A stretch of DNA of 64,000 nt from Pseudeuparius sepicola. Lineage: Eukaryota > Arthropoda > Insecta > Coleoptera > Anthribidae. The translations under genes were made by a program, and so were the position numbers. Within the stretch, counting starts at the first letter, position 1. The number at the start of each line of letters is the position of its first letter. Shown piece by piece: positions 37,398 to 49,800 of this stretch. The stretch is taken from contig OY987305.1 of NCBI GenBank assembly GCA_963920635.1, positions 4,999,153-5,063,152 of the forward strand, given 5' to 3'. Below the pieces are notes generated by a model. The model had not been told where the DNA came from. It made no database searches and saw only the letters and a program-made list of their open reading frames with translations.

Positions 37398-40300
37398 TTA
37401 TATATAAAAAAATCCAGTTTTATTCTACCACCTGTATCGTGAAACGAGTTAATAATTGAATACAAAATATGAAAATGCTGTTGTTTTATCTTATAAATAT
37501 ACATACAGTGTGTCCCATTTGTTTTTGAGCCAGCGATTTCACCCGGATTTATTTTTTAATTGACTTTCTAGTCAGAAAGCAGACTTTTGTCGGAATTCTG
37601 ATTTATAAATCAGAATTCTGACACAGGAGTCGGAATTACCAAACACAAATTCGGGTGGCACTTCTAAGCCTTCGTAGGATTCAGCATTTAGTACTTTTTG
37701 TGATGGGAGTTTTCATTGTTTTTGTTTTCTTTCGGTATAACCTATGGAAAAATCAAGCTTATTGAGGCATTTGAGGGTATAAAATAAAAGAATGGTTATT
37801 TTGTTTTGATTGTATTTGATCTAATATCTATTTAATTTAGTTACAAATTTCGAATAACTCATTAACATAACATTTGTCCACCACTCACAAATGATCGTTA
37901 AACACCAATGTTAACTCAAAACCAAAAAAGTCTTACTCCAACTCAGCTACTGACTTCCAAACTTCATTTTATGAAGTGTTTGGCCTAGATTTAAAGCCAA
38001 TTTTTGTCGAGTTGGAGCAAATAAAGCATAGCTGTCAAAACTAAAAAAAAAAGTTAAATACCGGTGAAGTTTTCTAGTTTATCTTGGGTGTATAATTAAA
38101 AAAGCAAAACAGAAAACTTCATGGCAGAGGAACTGAACTTGGGAATTAAAAAAATAAACTTCTGGGTGAAAAAAATGACGAGCTATGTTACATGCGAGTG
38201 TAATAACGAAACTATTCTAAATTTTTTGTAAAGGAACTGCGCTGACGTAGCGCAAAAAAGGAATGGACAATGGAGTGTAGAAGGAAAGAAGACTTCTGTA
38301 ACAAAAGGATACATCCACACGCACAACGAATTAAAAATATACTAGAAATACATAATTAAACTGGCAACTCCAAAACTATAAGTTTCTCCATCTAATATAA
38401 CAAAAAAGTGCAGAAAATAAGTGAAACTTTCATTTAATCTAGTATACTATGGACATATAGTGATAAAAAACCAATGTTTCAAAGGTAACTTGATAAAAAA
38501 CAAGTGCTGATAGAATCTTTGGAGGAAAATTAGTGCTATAGAGAGAAAAACTCACACATTCTGGAGTGGAACACTAAGAAAAATAAACCATAACAAATAT
38601 CACTTTGTGTCGTTTGCTTTTCTTGAATTTTTTATACACAAAAAACGATTTTTTTAGCAAAATTTGTTAAATTCGATATATAATTGAATACTAGTAAAAG
38701 TCTTATATTAATTACAATTGTATCACAAAAAAAAACATTTAAGTTTTATGATCACTAAATTATTATCACATGTTGAGGTCAAAAAGTATCGAGTCAAACA
38801 CACCAAATAGTCGAAAAGTTTTATGAATTAACATCACTGCATGTACAAATAAATTATTTAATACTTATATCAATCTTTTTGGTAATATTTTTTGTTATGT
38901 TTGTTAAAATTAACAAATAGTTATTATAATCAGTTTGTAACAATATGGTGGCTTTCTAACACTTATTATTGTGGAATGGGGGAAAACACCGAGATTGCAA
39001 AATACGAGTCTGTAAAAAACTTCAGTCTTTATAGTCTTATATATGGCAAGAGGATAATGAGCAACATATTGACAAACTGACTGAGAAAAAGAATTTTTTT
39101 CTCTCAAAACCCTAAAAGCAGTGCTGTTAGTTCTTATTTAAAGGCGGAAACAGATCGATTCAACTCACCCAAACGATCAAAGAAAACACAATCGCACACA
39201 AGAGAGGATCATTAGTGACCTTCTAAATGACATTTCTGGTATCTGTCAAATTGCTACAATTAACTGATAGGTGAATTCGGAGATCAGACAGATATCAGGA
39301 TTGGCAAATTTTGTGGCCAATAGGATCGATTTTCATGGATACTTAGGAACAGGACCAGGTACTAGGAGCCAGAAGTCCTCAATAGGATAAAGGATTTTTG
39401 AGATTTCCATACAATGTACTTTTATTAAATATCTTCAAAAGGAACCTATAATACTTAAGAGTGTATTGTTTTTCTTCGAAAACTACGCTAAATAATTGCA
39501 CTTTCTTCACGATTGTATGTACAAATACATAAAATAACGATTATTTACAATAAATATAAAAATAAACAAAGTTTTTTTTTAATAAAAAGGGCTTTGAGAA
39601 CTGGGATTAATACTAGAATTACTTTCCTTTTGAAAATATTTGTACAAAAAGTTATTTCAAGCGAGTTTATCAAAGTAAACCCAATTTTTACCATGTATTT
39701 TAAGCATGTATCAACAAAAATAAACTATTTACAATTAGAGCGAAAAAGTCTCATTGTAAATAGCGAAAATTATGTATACACGATATTTGATCACATTTAA
39801 ATCACACATAGCTTCAATTTTTACAAACACAAAGCCTAGTATTTTTTGTATCAAGAAAGATCATTAAATATATGTTCTTTCATAATATTTACAACACAAT
39901 TTTGGGAGACACGGGATGATTTAAATATAAACGAAATGCCCAGTAGCGCTGCAGGTACTAAATTATAGCCTCTCCATTACAAAAATATAAACTGCATTTT
40001 ACAAGTACTAGGGACTGGTAAAAATCTGGGTAACATTGAACCTAACACTTAAAAAATTAATTTTACCTAAAAATTACCAAACCACATGCATAGCTACTTA
40101 CCTATACAACAACTCTGATACCGTGTAATATATTTTATTAACTTTTCCATGGAAAAAATGCTGTAACTAAGTGCATTTTTTGTCACAAAAATCAGTTGAA
40201 TATTTTAAACGATTAAGTTAGTATGTCATTATGGCCCAATTAATTAGTTCAAGCAAATCTCACTTTTTAGTTGGCCGAATTCAAAAATTAACCGCAACGC

Positions 40301-40640
40301 TTACTGTAGTTTCACTACAAAATCTAATTCAAATCATTAGAGAGCCCTTGTAGCAGCAATATCAAATTAAGTATCTTAATAGCACCATTTAAAAAAAAAT
40401 GTACATAAATAAAACGATTTATATCGCAGCCAAGTAAAAAGTGAGACCCTGGCTGCTTTCTATCTAATATAAACTCACGATTCAGTCCTAACACATAAAA
40501 ATATTAAATAAAAATATGTATTAAAAAGAATGTAAAACTAAGTATCTGTACACTGACAAATCGGATACTGCAAACTCAAAAGAAAAACACTGCTCTTTTT
40601 TTGTTGACCTGTCAGCTTGATTTTTTCTATTAAAAAGAAC
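36260..40640. other. AT-rich intergenic DNA between trh and Transportin
   Basis: No gene is supported. A solitary element end (TACAGTGTGTCCCATTTG) is at about 37505. The portion at 38900-40640 could be the 3' UTR of whatever gene uses the candidate exon at 40648. Confidence 0.4.
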
Positions 40641-40647
40641 CCACCCT

Positions 40648-40749
40648 CTAGATTTTGGTGCGATCGCGTCTCGGCTTACTTCTCACCACAGTAGCGTCAA
40701 GGATGTCCCACCCCGGCTCTAGTAGATTTGCTCTATTTTCCCCACAGCC
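40648..40749 (-). CDS. Orphan candidate terminal coding exon, unknown gene
   Basis: The minus strand reads TTGTTATAG then 33 open codons and TAG. The peptide includes ENRANLLEPGWDILDATVV and ends SKPRRDRTKI. It starts just after a plausible acceptor: in this frame the triplet immediately upstream is TAG, so it must be an exon if coding. Base composition is clearly less AT-rich than the flanks. I do not recognise the protein and see no partner exon nearby; the next exon upstream on this strand is the last exon of Transportin, 3.1 kb away. It could be the 3' end of a gene with a long intron, an alternative 3' exon, or chance. Confidence 0.3.
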   Translation of the reverse strand, partial: GCGENRANLLEPGWDILDATVVRSKPRRDRTKI

Positions 40750-40860
40750 CTATAACAATACATATAACGTTTTTCATCCCTGAATAACCAACATAGTAGA
40801 CCAATCAAAAAAGGTGAATGGAAAACTTTTGAAATGCCACTGTGTCTCGTTAAATCACTA

Positions 40861-42395
40861 TACAGGGTGACCGTATTTCGAGTCTATGCATGGGGATCTT
40901 GGTTATCTTAAGAGATACGAGGTCGGTTAGATTGGGGCAAAGTTGCGGAATTTGATGCCGAGTAACATGGTATAGCTGGCCCTTTTCGTTTTGAAAATAA
41001 TGCGAAAAAACTGAAAATTGTCGTTTTCGTTTTTATTTTTTTAAACGAAAACGAATGGCGCTGGACATTTCTAAGTTAAACATTATTAAGGCACTTTTTT
41101 ACAAGGAATCTAAATATGACCTCGCATTTTTTTTCTCGCCTCCCTGGACAAAGATATGACGATCAACTTTTATTTTTCTTATGGGCGCCATCTTGGATTT
41201 ATGCATTTTTGAAAAGAGGACTTTTTTCTGGTTAAAATGATATGTCACACAGTATGCTTTACTTTGTTTTTCTTGCCGTAATATCAAATTAATCGTTTTT
41301 GCATAGAGTGCCTTGGAAACATAAGCCCCATAATGTTTCACATTTTTGCATAGAGTGCCTTGGAAACATAAGCCTAGTTACCCATTGTTGCGAAGTGTGC
41401 TTTGGAATATTGTTTAACGGTTCAGTAAAAATTCAGTTAATGTTAAATTAATTAATTAAATAAATCATAAACGTACCAAGAGAGTATGATCTGAGACCTT
41501 GTTATTTATTCGTCATTTGCCATATAACACATTAACACTAAAAGAGTCAACCTGGAAACACAAGAACAACAAAAACCTAGACGAGTAGACAATCCTTTTT
41601 TACAATAAATGTTCAATTTGTCCTCCTTCTTCCTCAAGGCACAATGCAGCACGTTTCCTTAAATTGTTTATGGCTCGTCCAATATCCCTTCGACGTCATT
41701 TATATTTGAGGAATAATAAATTTGAATCATGTCACGCTTTTCTTCATGTGAAAATAATATTTTTCAGTAAAATAAAGTATCCGTGACGCTTAAAATTGTA
41801 CTAAACTATCAAACGTTATATGGGGCTTATGTTTCCAAGACATTCTATGCAGAAATGTCAAACATTAAGGGGCTTATGTTTCCAAGGCACTCTATGCAAA
41901 AACGTCAAACTTGATGGAGCTTACGTTTCCAAGGCACTCTATGCAAAAACGATTAATTTGATATTACGGCAAGAAAAACAAAGTAAAGCATAATGTGTGA
42001 CATATCATTTTATCCAGAAAAAAATCCTCTTTTAAAAAATGCAAAAATCCAATATGGCGCCCATAAGAAAAATAAAAGTTGATCGTCATATCATTGTCCA
42101 GGGAGGCAAGAGAAAAAATGCGAGGTCATATTTAGATTCCTTGTAAAAAAGTGCCTTAATAATGTTTAACTTAGAAATGTCCAGCGCCATTCGTTTTCGT
42201 TTAAAAAAATAAAAACGAAAATGACAATTTTCAGTTTTTTCGCATTATTTTCAAAACGAAAAGGGCCAGCCAAAATTTCTTTTTACCATGTTACTCGGCA
42301 TCACATTCCGCAACTTTGCCCCAATTTAATCGACCTCGTATCTCTTAAGATAACCAAGATCCTCATGCATAGACTCGGAATACGGTCATCCTGTA
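40861..42395. mobile_element. Palindromic foldback element with transposase relic, 1535 bp
   Basis: Ends TACAGGGTGACCGTATT and its near reverse complement GGTCATCCTGTA are flanked by TA. Arms of several hundred nt pair. The centre is not palindromic and contains direct and inverted copies of TGCATAGAGTGCCTTGGAAA. Confidence 0.88.
41600..41697 (-). pseudogene. C-terminal relic of an IS630/mariner-type transposase
   Basis: On the minus strand the frame reads RRRDIGRAINNLRKRAAL, then CLEEEGGQIEHLL and stop. A basic stretch followed by C-L-x(2-5)-G-G-x-x-E-H-L-L at the terminus is typical of Tc1/mariner-like transposases in insects. Only about 31 codons remain, in the non-palindromic centre of the foldback element. 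Confidence 0.55.
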
Positions 42396-42512
42396 TATTC
42401 CATAATAGGCCGTGACAATTAAAAACAATTAACTAACAGATAACTGAAGTATGATTATCCTTGAAATGTGATAAAAAACGCAGTAGACCATGAGACGATA
42501 ATAAAACACATA

Positions 42513-43824
42513 TACAATGTGTCCCGGATAAAAATGAACAGCATGGGAATCTTGCAAACGGTGAGAAATAGAACAACGGTTAAATGGGGGAAAAGTTGCG
42601 CAATTTTAAGGTCAATAAAATGGCACAAACAAATTTCTAATATCTTTGTTCGTTTTTGAGTTATTTTGAAAAAAGTAAAATTTTGCGTTTTCGATTTTAT
42701 TTTTTTCTGAAGTTGTTATCACAGATAAAAAAAAGAAAAACACTTTCTCATGGCACTTTTTAACGGGCTTTAAGATAGCGATTTTAGATTTGTTCTACAA
42801 CATTTCGTTTTCGAGAAACCATCTTCAACTTTATTTTTTTAAATACGGACCTGGATTTTTTTTGCAGATTTTGAAAATCATTGCAAATACCATGATGTAT
42901 GACAAAAATGTTTTGAGACAATTATACTGAAAATTCCCAAAAAATGACGGTAAAGACTAATAACAGTCACATACGATAATAAGAAATAAATAGAAATTCT
43001 CCACCTAGAAGGCTTTGAAACAATGAAACCAACCCCTTGTCATTTGTCATAACTCCCACGGTATCATTTAGTTAAGGATGCTTTTTCAAATGACGATAAA
43101 TTTAACACGTCAGCATATTATATCTTGCATCAAAGAAATAGCGTAGAGGCTGAACGAATGTATTGTTGCAATTAATAAATGCCAAAAGTTATTGGTTTCA
43201 TTGGCTTAAAGCTTTCTTCTCACAATTAGAAAAAGCGAAGAATTTACTACAAAACACAATGCGACACTGTTTGCTGAACAACAACAGAGGAAAACACTTA
43301 CCAGACAAGGCCGTATTTAAAAATATTAAGTTTTCGAAAAATAAACTAAGTTAAATTGTTGACAATACTGATTAATATTTAGACTTCTTATTATTAAATA
43401 AAGGGCCCCAATAGAAAAAAATGAATGGAAAAAATGAATTTTCAGTATAATTGTATCAAATCATGGTATTTGCAATGAAAAGTGCTTTGAAAATCTGCAA
43501 AAAATCCAGGTTCGTATATAAAAAAATTAAGTTGAAGATGGGTTTCTCAAAAACGAAATGTTGTAGAACAAATCTAAAAACACCATCTTAAAGCCCGTTA
43601 AAAAGTGACACAAGAAAGTGTTTTCCTTTTTTTCTATCTGTGATAACTTCAGAAAAAAATAAAATCGAAAAGGCAAAATTTTACTTTTTTCAAAATAACT
43701 CAAAAACGAAAAAAGATATTAGAAATCTGTTTGTACCATTTGATTGACCTCAAGATTGCGCAACTTTCTATCTCTCGCCATTTGCAATATCCCATGCTGT
43801 TATTCTTATCCGGGACACATTGTA
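42513..43824. mobile_element. Palindromic foldback element downstream of Transportin, 1312 bp
   Basis: Ends TACAATGTGTCCCGGATAA and TTATCCGGGACACATTGTA lie in TA duplications. Arms of about 500 nt pair (AACAACGGTTAAATGGGG region, CACTTTCTCATGGC region). The right end is 74 bp beyond the Transportin stop, so it is probably inside or just past its 3' UTR. Confidence 0.88.
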
Positions 43825-43897
43825 TATCATAGTAGGCCATGAGACAAATAAAAAAAACCAATAATATAACTGAAATATCACTTACCTCAATTGGGAC

Positions 43898-46800
43898 TCA
43901 TATTCCGTACAACTGAGACAACCTCTCGTTTAACTGCGGTGGAAATTGATCACTGAACCTCCTCCAGTTTTCCTCTCCTACTTGCGACTTGAAACTGTGT
44001 AAAATCTACAAAACAAACGAATAAAAACGCGTTTCACGAAAACCTAACCTCAACGACCTTGATGAAAACCTCCTTGAGGTCGTCCTTGGGCGTTATCCAT
44101 GACGCGACGGCATCACAGAAGAAGATAAAATCGGAAACCACACCGGCAGGGTTAACCTGAATCATTTGACACATACCACGGAAGGCACTATCTTTTTCCT
44201 CGTTATCGCGTATGTTGCGCAACGATATGCACCTGAAAAGTGTGATTTTTCAAAAAGGATCATTTTAAAATCGGGTGTGCTTTGTAAAAAAACATGCAAG
44301 ATATGAAAAACTGGGCTTATCGTACAAAGATAACAAACACTAAAGTCAAGTAGGCAAACAATTCTTGTCAACAAATTGATTACCTATTAACTTGAGAATT
44401 CAACTCCTGCCAATATGAACCAATAAAATGACACGATTTTTGAAATATTAACCAATCAGGTGACGATTTCAGGGATAATACTACGAGTGTGGTATTTTCA
44501 CCTAAATACTACTCTTAGTTAGGCTAAGCCAATATTGCGGTAGCTAAAACTGATAGGTAACAAGATAACGTCTCCACAGTACCAAATTTAATATAGGACA
44601 AGATACAATTTCAGTTAACACATTGATCGTTAAATAACAATAGACATATTCAAAATGGAAGGCTAATCCCAAATGACAGCTGTCAAATTTACTTCCAACT
44701 CTTAAGCATGGTAATTAAATTTAAATTTCATATGGAAGCACAAAGGCATGATTCTCGCTTTGGGTACGAGAGGTCCCGGGTTCAAATCACAGTTGTGACT
44801 ATTTTTTTATTTTTTAATCACATTTTCGAAAAGCCAACAAATATATATTTTTTATTTAATAAGTTTGGTCGTCGAATTACCCCTAAACACTGAGTAATTA
44901 AATTATTTGCAGTGGTTAAATTCTCTTTCTAAATACAACTCGTGGTATGCCTAATACTTAGATAATACCTTTTGTTAATTTATTAACTCATTATAACCCC
45001 AATGCGAAGAAAATCCACTCCTGAGGCACAGTCGTGGTATTTTCCGCTTTGGATTATAATTCGTAAATTTCGCGAAAGGTATTATCGATAAATAGGCACA
45101 CCACTTGTTATAGTATCCCTGATTATTTCACATCTTGCATTGTCGAAAATCCTAAGTGACTGTTACTAACTAACATCTCCTCAATTTTATGAAGAAATTG
45201 TATTGAAATTGTTAATACAACAAACTGAAAATCAAGTTGAGACAAAACGTGAAAATTATTAAAATAATGACATCGATCAATGAACAATGAAAACATTTTG
45301 AGACGACAAATAACTGAAATTATATTAACTTCCATGTTCTTATAAAGTCAGCACATATAAAATGAAGCATTCAAGCAAACAATGAGATGCAATCTAGACT
45401 AAATATCGATACTTACCATAAAATTGAGGAGTTTTTTTTAAATTAGATTATGAGTTAAGTGTGAGAGGAAGCATTTCAAGGGGTTAAAGCTTCCTCAGAT
45501 TTTTCTTAAATAAATTAGTAAAATTTTAAGGAAACAAAGAAACTTATGGAGAAAAAATTAATAGTTAAATATGAAAAAAAAAATAATAAAAAGGGTTACA
45601 GACCACTGTCGTACAAACTGATGTAACATGGGCGCGACATCATGGGGGCAGACATAGCCTAGGCGGCCAATTGTTATGGCTATACCGGGAACAAAAACAG
45701 AACAAAAAAACTCAACTCAATTACAAAGAAATCATATCATTACAAGTCAATAAATAATCAGCACAGAAAAGCCCTCGTAAGTCCCTGCTTTTCGATTTTT
45801 TCTGTTAACAGGAAGCTTCCTTAAAGATAAAGTAGGCTTTGTAAAAAACAAAAGCTACTGTCAAAACACGGGTGTCCCAAAAGCTGGTTGTTCGGTTGTA
45901 TTAATTCAAGAGAACTTGATGTTAATGAAAAAATCAGCAGAATATAGGAAATTCAAGGGAAACATTCTGTGCAGCCTGTTTCATATATTATTATTATTAT
46001 AGTAAACAAATTGTTTGATGAAAATATATGAAACAAGCTTAAAAATCATACAATGTTATTTGAAAAATAAATCAGTGCTTGATAAAAAAAGAACTCTTGT
46101 TAAATAAATAATAAATACACAAATATTGCAAGAAAAAACATTTTTCTGGCAATTTCTGTGTTGTGTGTAATGTAACCAATCAATAATTAAAAATTCGTAA
46201 CAAATAATCATAAATTAATTTTGATCGATTTAAACAGTGGATCCTAGTCGAATTTTTTTTTACATATTTCTTATTGTCTACCTCCTAACACAATAGTTTC
46301 TGAATTCCAAAATGGAAAATTAAAAACACAATATATACAGTGTCCTCCAAAAAGTTCGCACCATAGGGGGAAAAATTTATTTTTAAATTCAACTTGGGGG
46401 TTACCTTTTGCTTTAAAAAAGATGAAAAATGACTTCGCTAAAACGTGGTCACGTGACTGTCAACTATCGTCAAAAATGACATTTTCAAAATAAAATCGCT
46501 GAAAATGAATTTCAAAAAGTTTTACTTACAAAATTTTATTCTTTTTCATTTTACATAGGTGTACCAAATGTGAATGCTCTATTAGAAGGTTTTACTTGTT
46601 GGCATTTTTTAAATAATTATGAACTGTAAAATTTAAAAAAAAATGTAACTGCATAAAAACTATTTTCTATCATTAGCATTATTCACTTTTTATTGCTAAA
46701 GATCAATAAGAATATGTGTTTCAAAAGAAAATGATATTAACACTTTAAAATTCTCTTATGTTTGGTGCAAATTTGATGTACAGTGAAACATTATAGATAT

Positions 46801-49800
46801 AAATTTATTTACATTAAATTTTCCTGTACAAAATTGGTGCCAAAATAATAATAAAATATATCACCAAGCTATTTCACATCTTAATTATTGTATTTTAGCC
46901 ATAAAAAGTCCTGCATTTTGGTTAGATAGGTACGTTATTGATGTTATTTTAATGTATTATTATTTTGGAACCAATTTTGTACAGGGAAATTCAATGCAAA
47001 TAAATTTATATCCTAAATGCTTGATGGTGCATCAACTTTGCATAAAACATAAGAGACTCTTTTAATGCATTATTATCATTTTCCTTTGAAAAGCACACAT
47101 AATTATTGATCATTAAAAAGTGAATAGAACGATAAAGCTAGTAATATAAAACAGTTTTTATGCAGTTACGAGTTTTTAAAAATTTCAAAAAGTTCAAAAT
47201 TATTAAAAATGCCAAAAAAGAAAATCTTTAATAGAGCATTCAAATTTCGCACACTTATGTATAATTGAAAAGAAACAACTTTTCTAGTGAAACTTTTTGA
47301 AATCTTAACAAACAAGTGTCATTTTTGACAGGTAGCGTAAATCACGTTACCACATTTGACGAGTCCTTTTTCATCGGTTTAAAGCAAAAGGTAACCCCGA
47401 AGTTGAATTTAAAAAGGATTTTTTGGATGACACTGTGTCTAGTAATTGTATAAAATTTAGGGTCAATTTAATTTAAACGACAAAGCGAGTGAGGAAGATT
47501 TTTGCAGTACAAGTACTATTTGCAAATCAAAGAAAAAATCAAAAACTGGCTGCAAAAACAACATAAACGGGGAGTACGTCACATTAGAGGGAGAATCGAA
47601 AATCATAAAGAGGATACACTGCATAAAAAAGAAAAGTTCTTTAATTTTATCAGCACTGCCATTTCTTAGAGGCCACAATATTTTTCATATTGTGCATCTA
47701 AAAAATCAACATTGCTAGTCAAAAATATAACCCGTTAAAAATACTAAGCATATAGCTGGGATCACCTCTACTGGATATTCTCTTACCTTAACTTGTTACC
47801 AAAAAATGTAACTCGAAAAATTAATTAATTTTTTAAAATCATCGCTAAATTTAAGGCTACAATTTTAAGAAAAAAAAATTTCAAATTAATCTTTAAAAAA
47901 GTAGGTAAGTACAACAAAAAGTAGCATATTATATTATTTTTTAAAATTGTAGCCTTTGTAAAGAATTTTGTCTATATACAGGGTGATTCAGTTCCGGTGA
48001 TCAACATGGGGATCTCGGAAACCGTAACAGATACGAAGTCGGTCAAATGGAGGCAAACTTGCGCCTTTGGGCGCCTAACAATATGCCGTTGAGAAAGTTA
48101 AAATATTTTCATGGGTTGCTGAGATATTTAAGAAAAACCGAATTTTTGAAAATTAGATTTTATTTTTTTCTGGCGCCATTTGCAATAATATTGAAAAATA
48201 AATTATACTTTTTCACTGCAACTTTTTCTGGACTACGTCATGGTATTTTTAGATTTTCGGGGCGACGTTTCGTTTTTGAGATAGAGGGATCATCTTAATT
48301 TTTTTAAATACGGACCTTGATTTTTTATTACATATTTCGAAATAAATCGTTATCCTGAGTACAACGATGTATGACACATACATATTTTTTCCAGTTTTAG
48401 CTGCTAAAATGCACATTTACTAAGAAAAAAATAATACGGTCCTGGACTATGCATTTTTCTCTTTTTTTCCTAAGCTATTCCAATTATAACAGGTGATCAT
48501 TATTTTAATACCTACTGGATTAATTATACTCCATCTTTTTCGTATTTTGGAATTCTTTTTTATACTTTAGGAAAATGACAACAATAATTATTAACAATAA
48601 TGCATTTTACCTAAAGTATAAAAAAGAATTTCAAAATATGACAAACATAGAGTTTAATTAATCTAGTAGGTATAAAAAATGATCATCTGTTATAATAATT
48701 GTAATAGCTTTGAAAAAAAAAAAGAGAAAAATGCAAAGTCCAGGATCATATTAATTTTTTTCGTAGTAAAAGTGCATTTTGGCGGCCAAAACGAGAAAAA
48801 ATATGTATGTGTGATACATCGTTGTACTCAGGATAACGATTTCGAAATATGGAATAAAAAATCCAGGTCCGTATTTAAAAAAATGAAGATGATCCCTCTA
48901 TCTCAAAAACGAAACGTCGCCCCCAAAATCTAAAAATACCATGACGTAGTCCATAAAAAGTTGCACTGAAAAGGTATAATTTATTTTTCAATATTATCGC
49001 AAATAGCGCCAGAAAAAATTAAAATTTACTTTTTAAAAATTCGGTTTTTCTTAACTATCTCAGCAACCCATGAAAATATTTTAACTTTCTCAACGGCATA
49101 TTGTTGGGCGCCCAAAGGCGCAAGTTTGCCTCCAATTGACAGACTTCGTATCTGTTACGGTTTCCGAGATCCCCATGTTGAGCACCGGAACTGAATCAGC
49201 CTGTAATTATATAATCACTTTTATTTAAAAAAAAATCATTACTTCAAACATGACAAAACACAAAACTAGCCTCCACAGGTGCCACACAAAAATTGCCGGT
49301 GACACATTTTCCGAAAAATTCCTACTTTACACAGTTTAAACCGCATGCCATTTCCCCACAACAAATGAATCCTCACCTGTATTTTCTAATAGCGTTTTCG
49401 GTGTATCCGGCCTATTTATGATCTCTATCAGTTGGTTTAAAACCAGCGGGATAAACTGCCGTGTTTCTGCGCCTACAATTGCAATCGCACAACCTCAAAT
49501 TTTTATTTCCCCTTTTTCGCACTAACCTAGCTTTATGCTGATCTCCCCGATCGCCCACGTTGCGTTGTTGCAAACGGAAATATACTCCGGATTCAAGTTC
49601 TGTCCCAAAATCGGCAGGAAACTCGATATGTGCGGTCTGACGTGTTGAAAGCACGCCTTCGTTAAATCGCCAAGCAAAGCGAAAGATGATTGTCTAACTT
49701 CCGGCATCGTGTCCTGCATGCACATGTGCAACAAATGCATTATGCTGCTATTTTCCACGAGGTTCTCTATGTGGCCGTTCAGGCCTTCCGCTAGTCCTGA

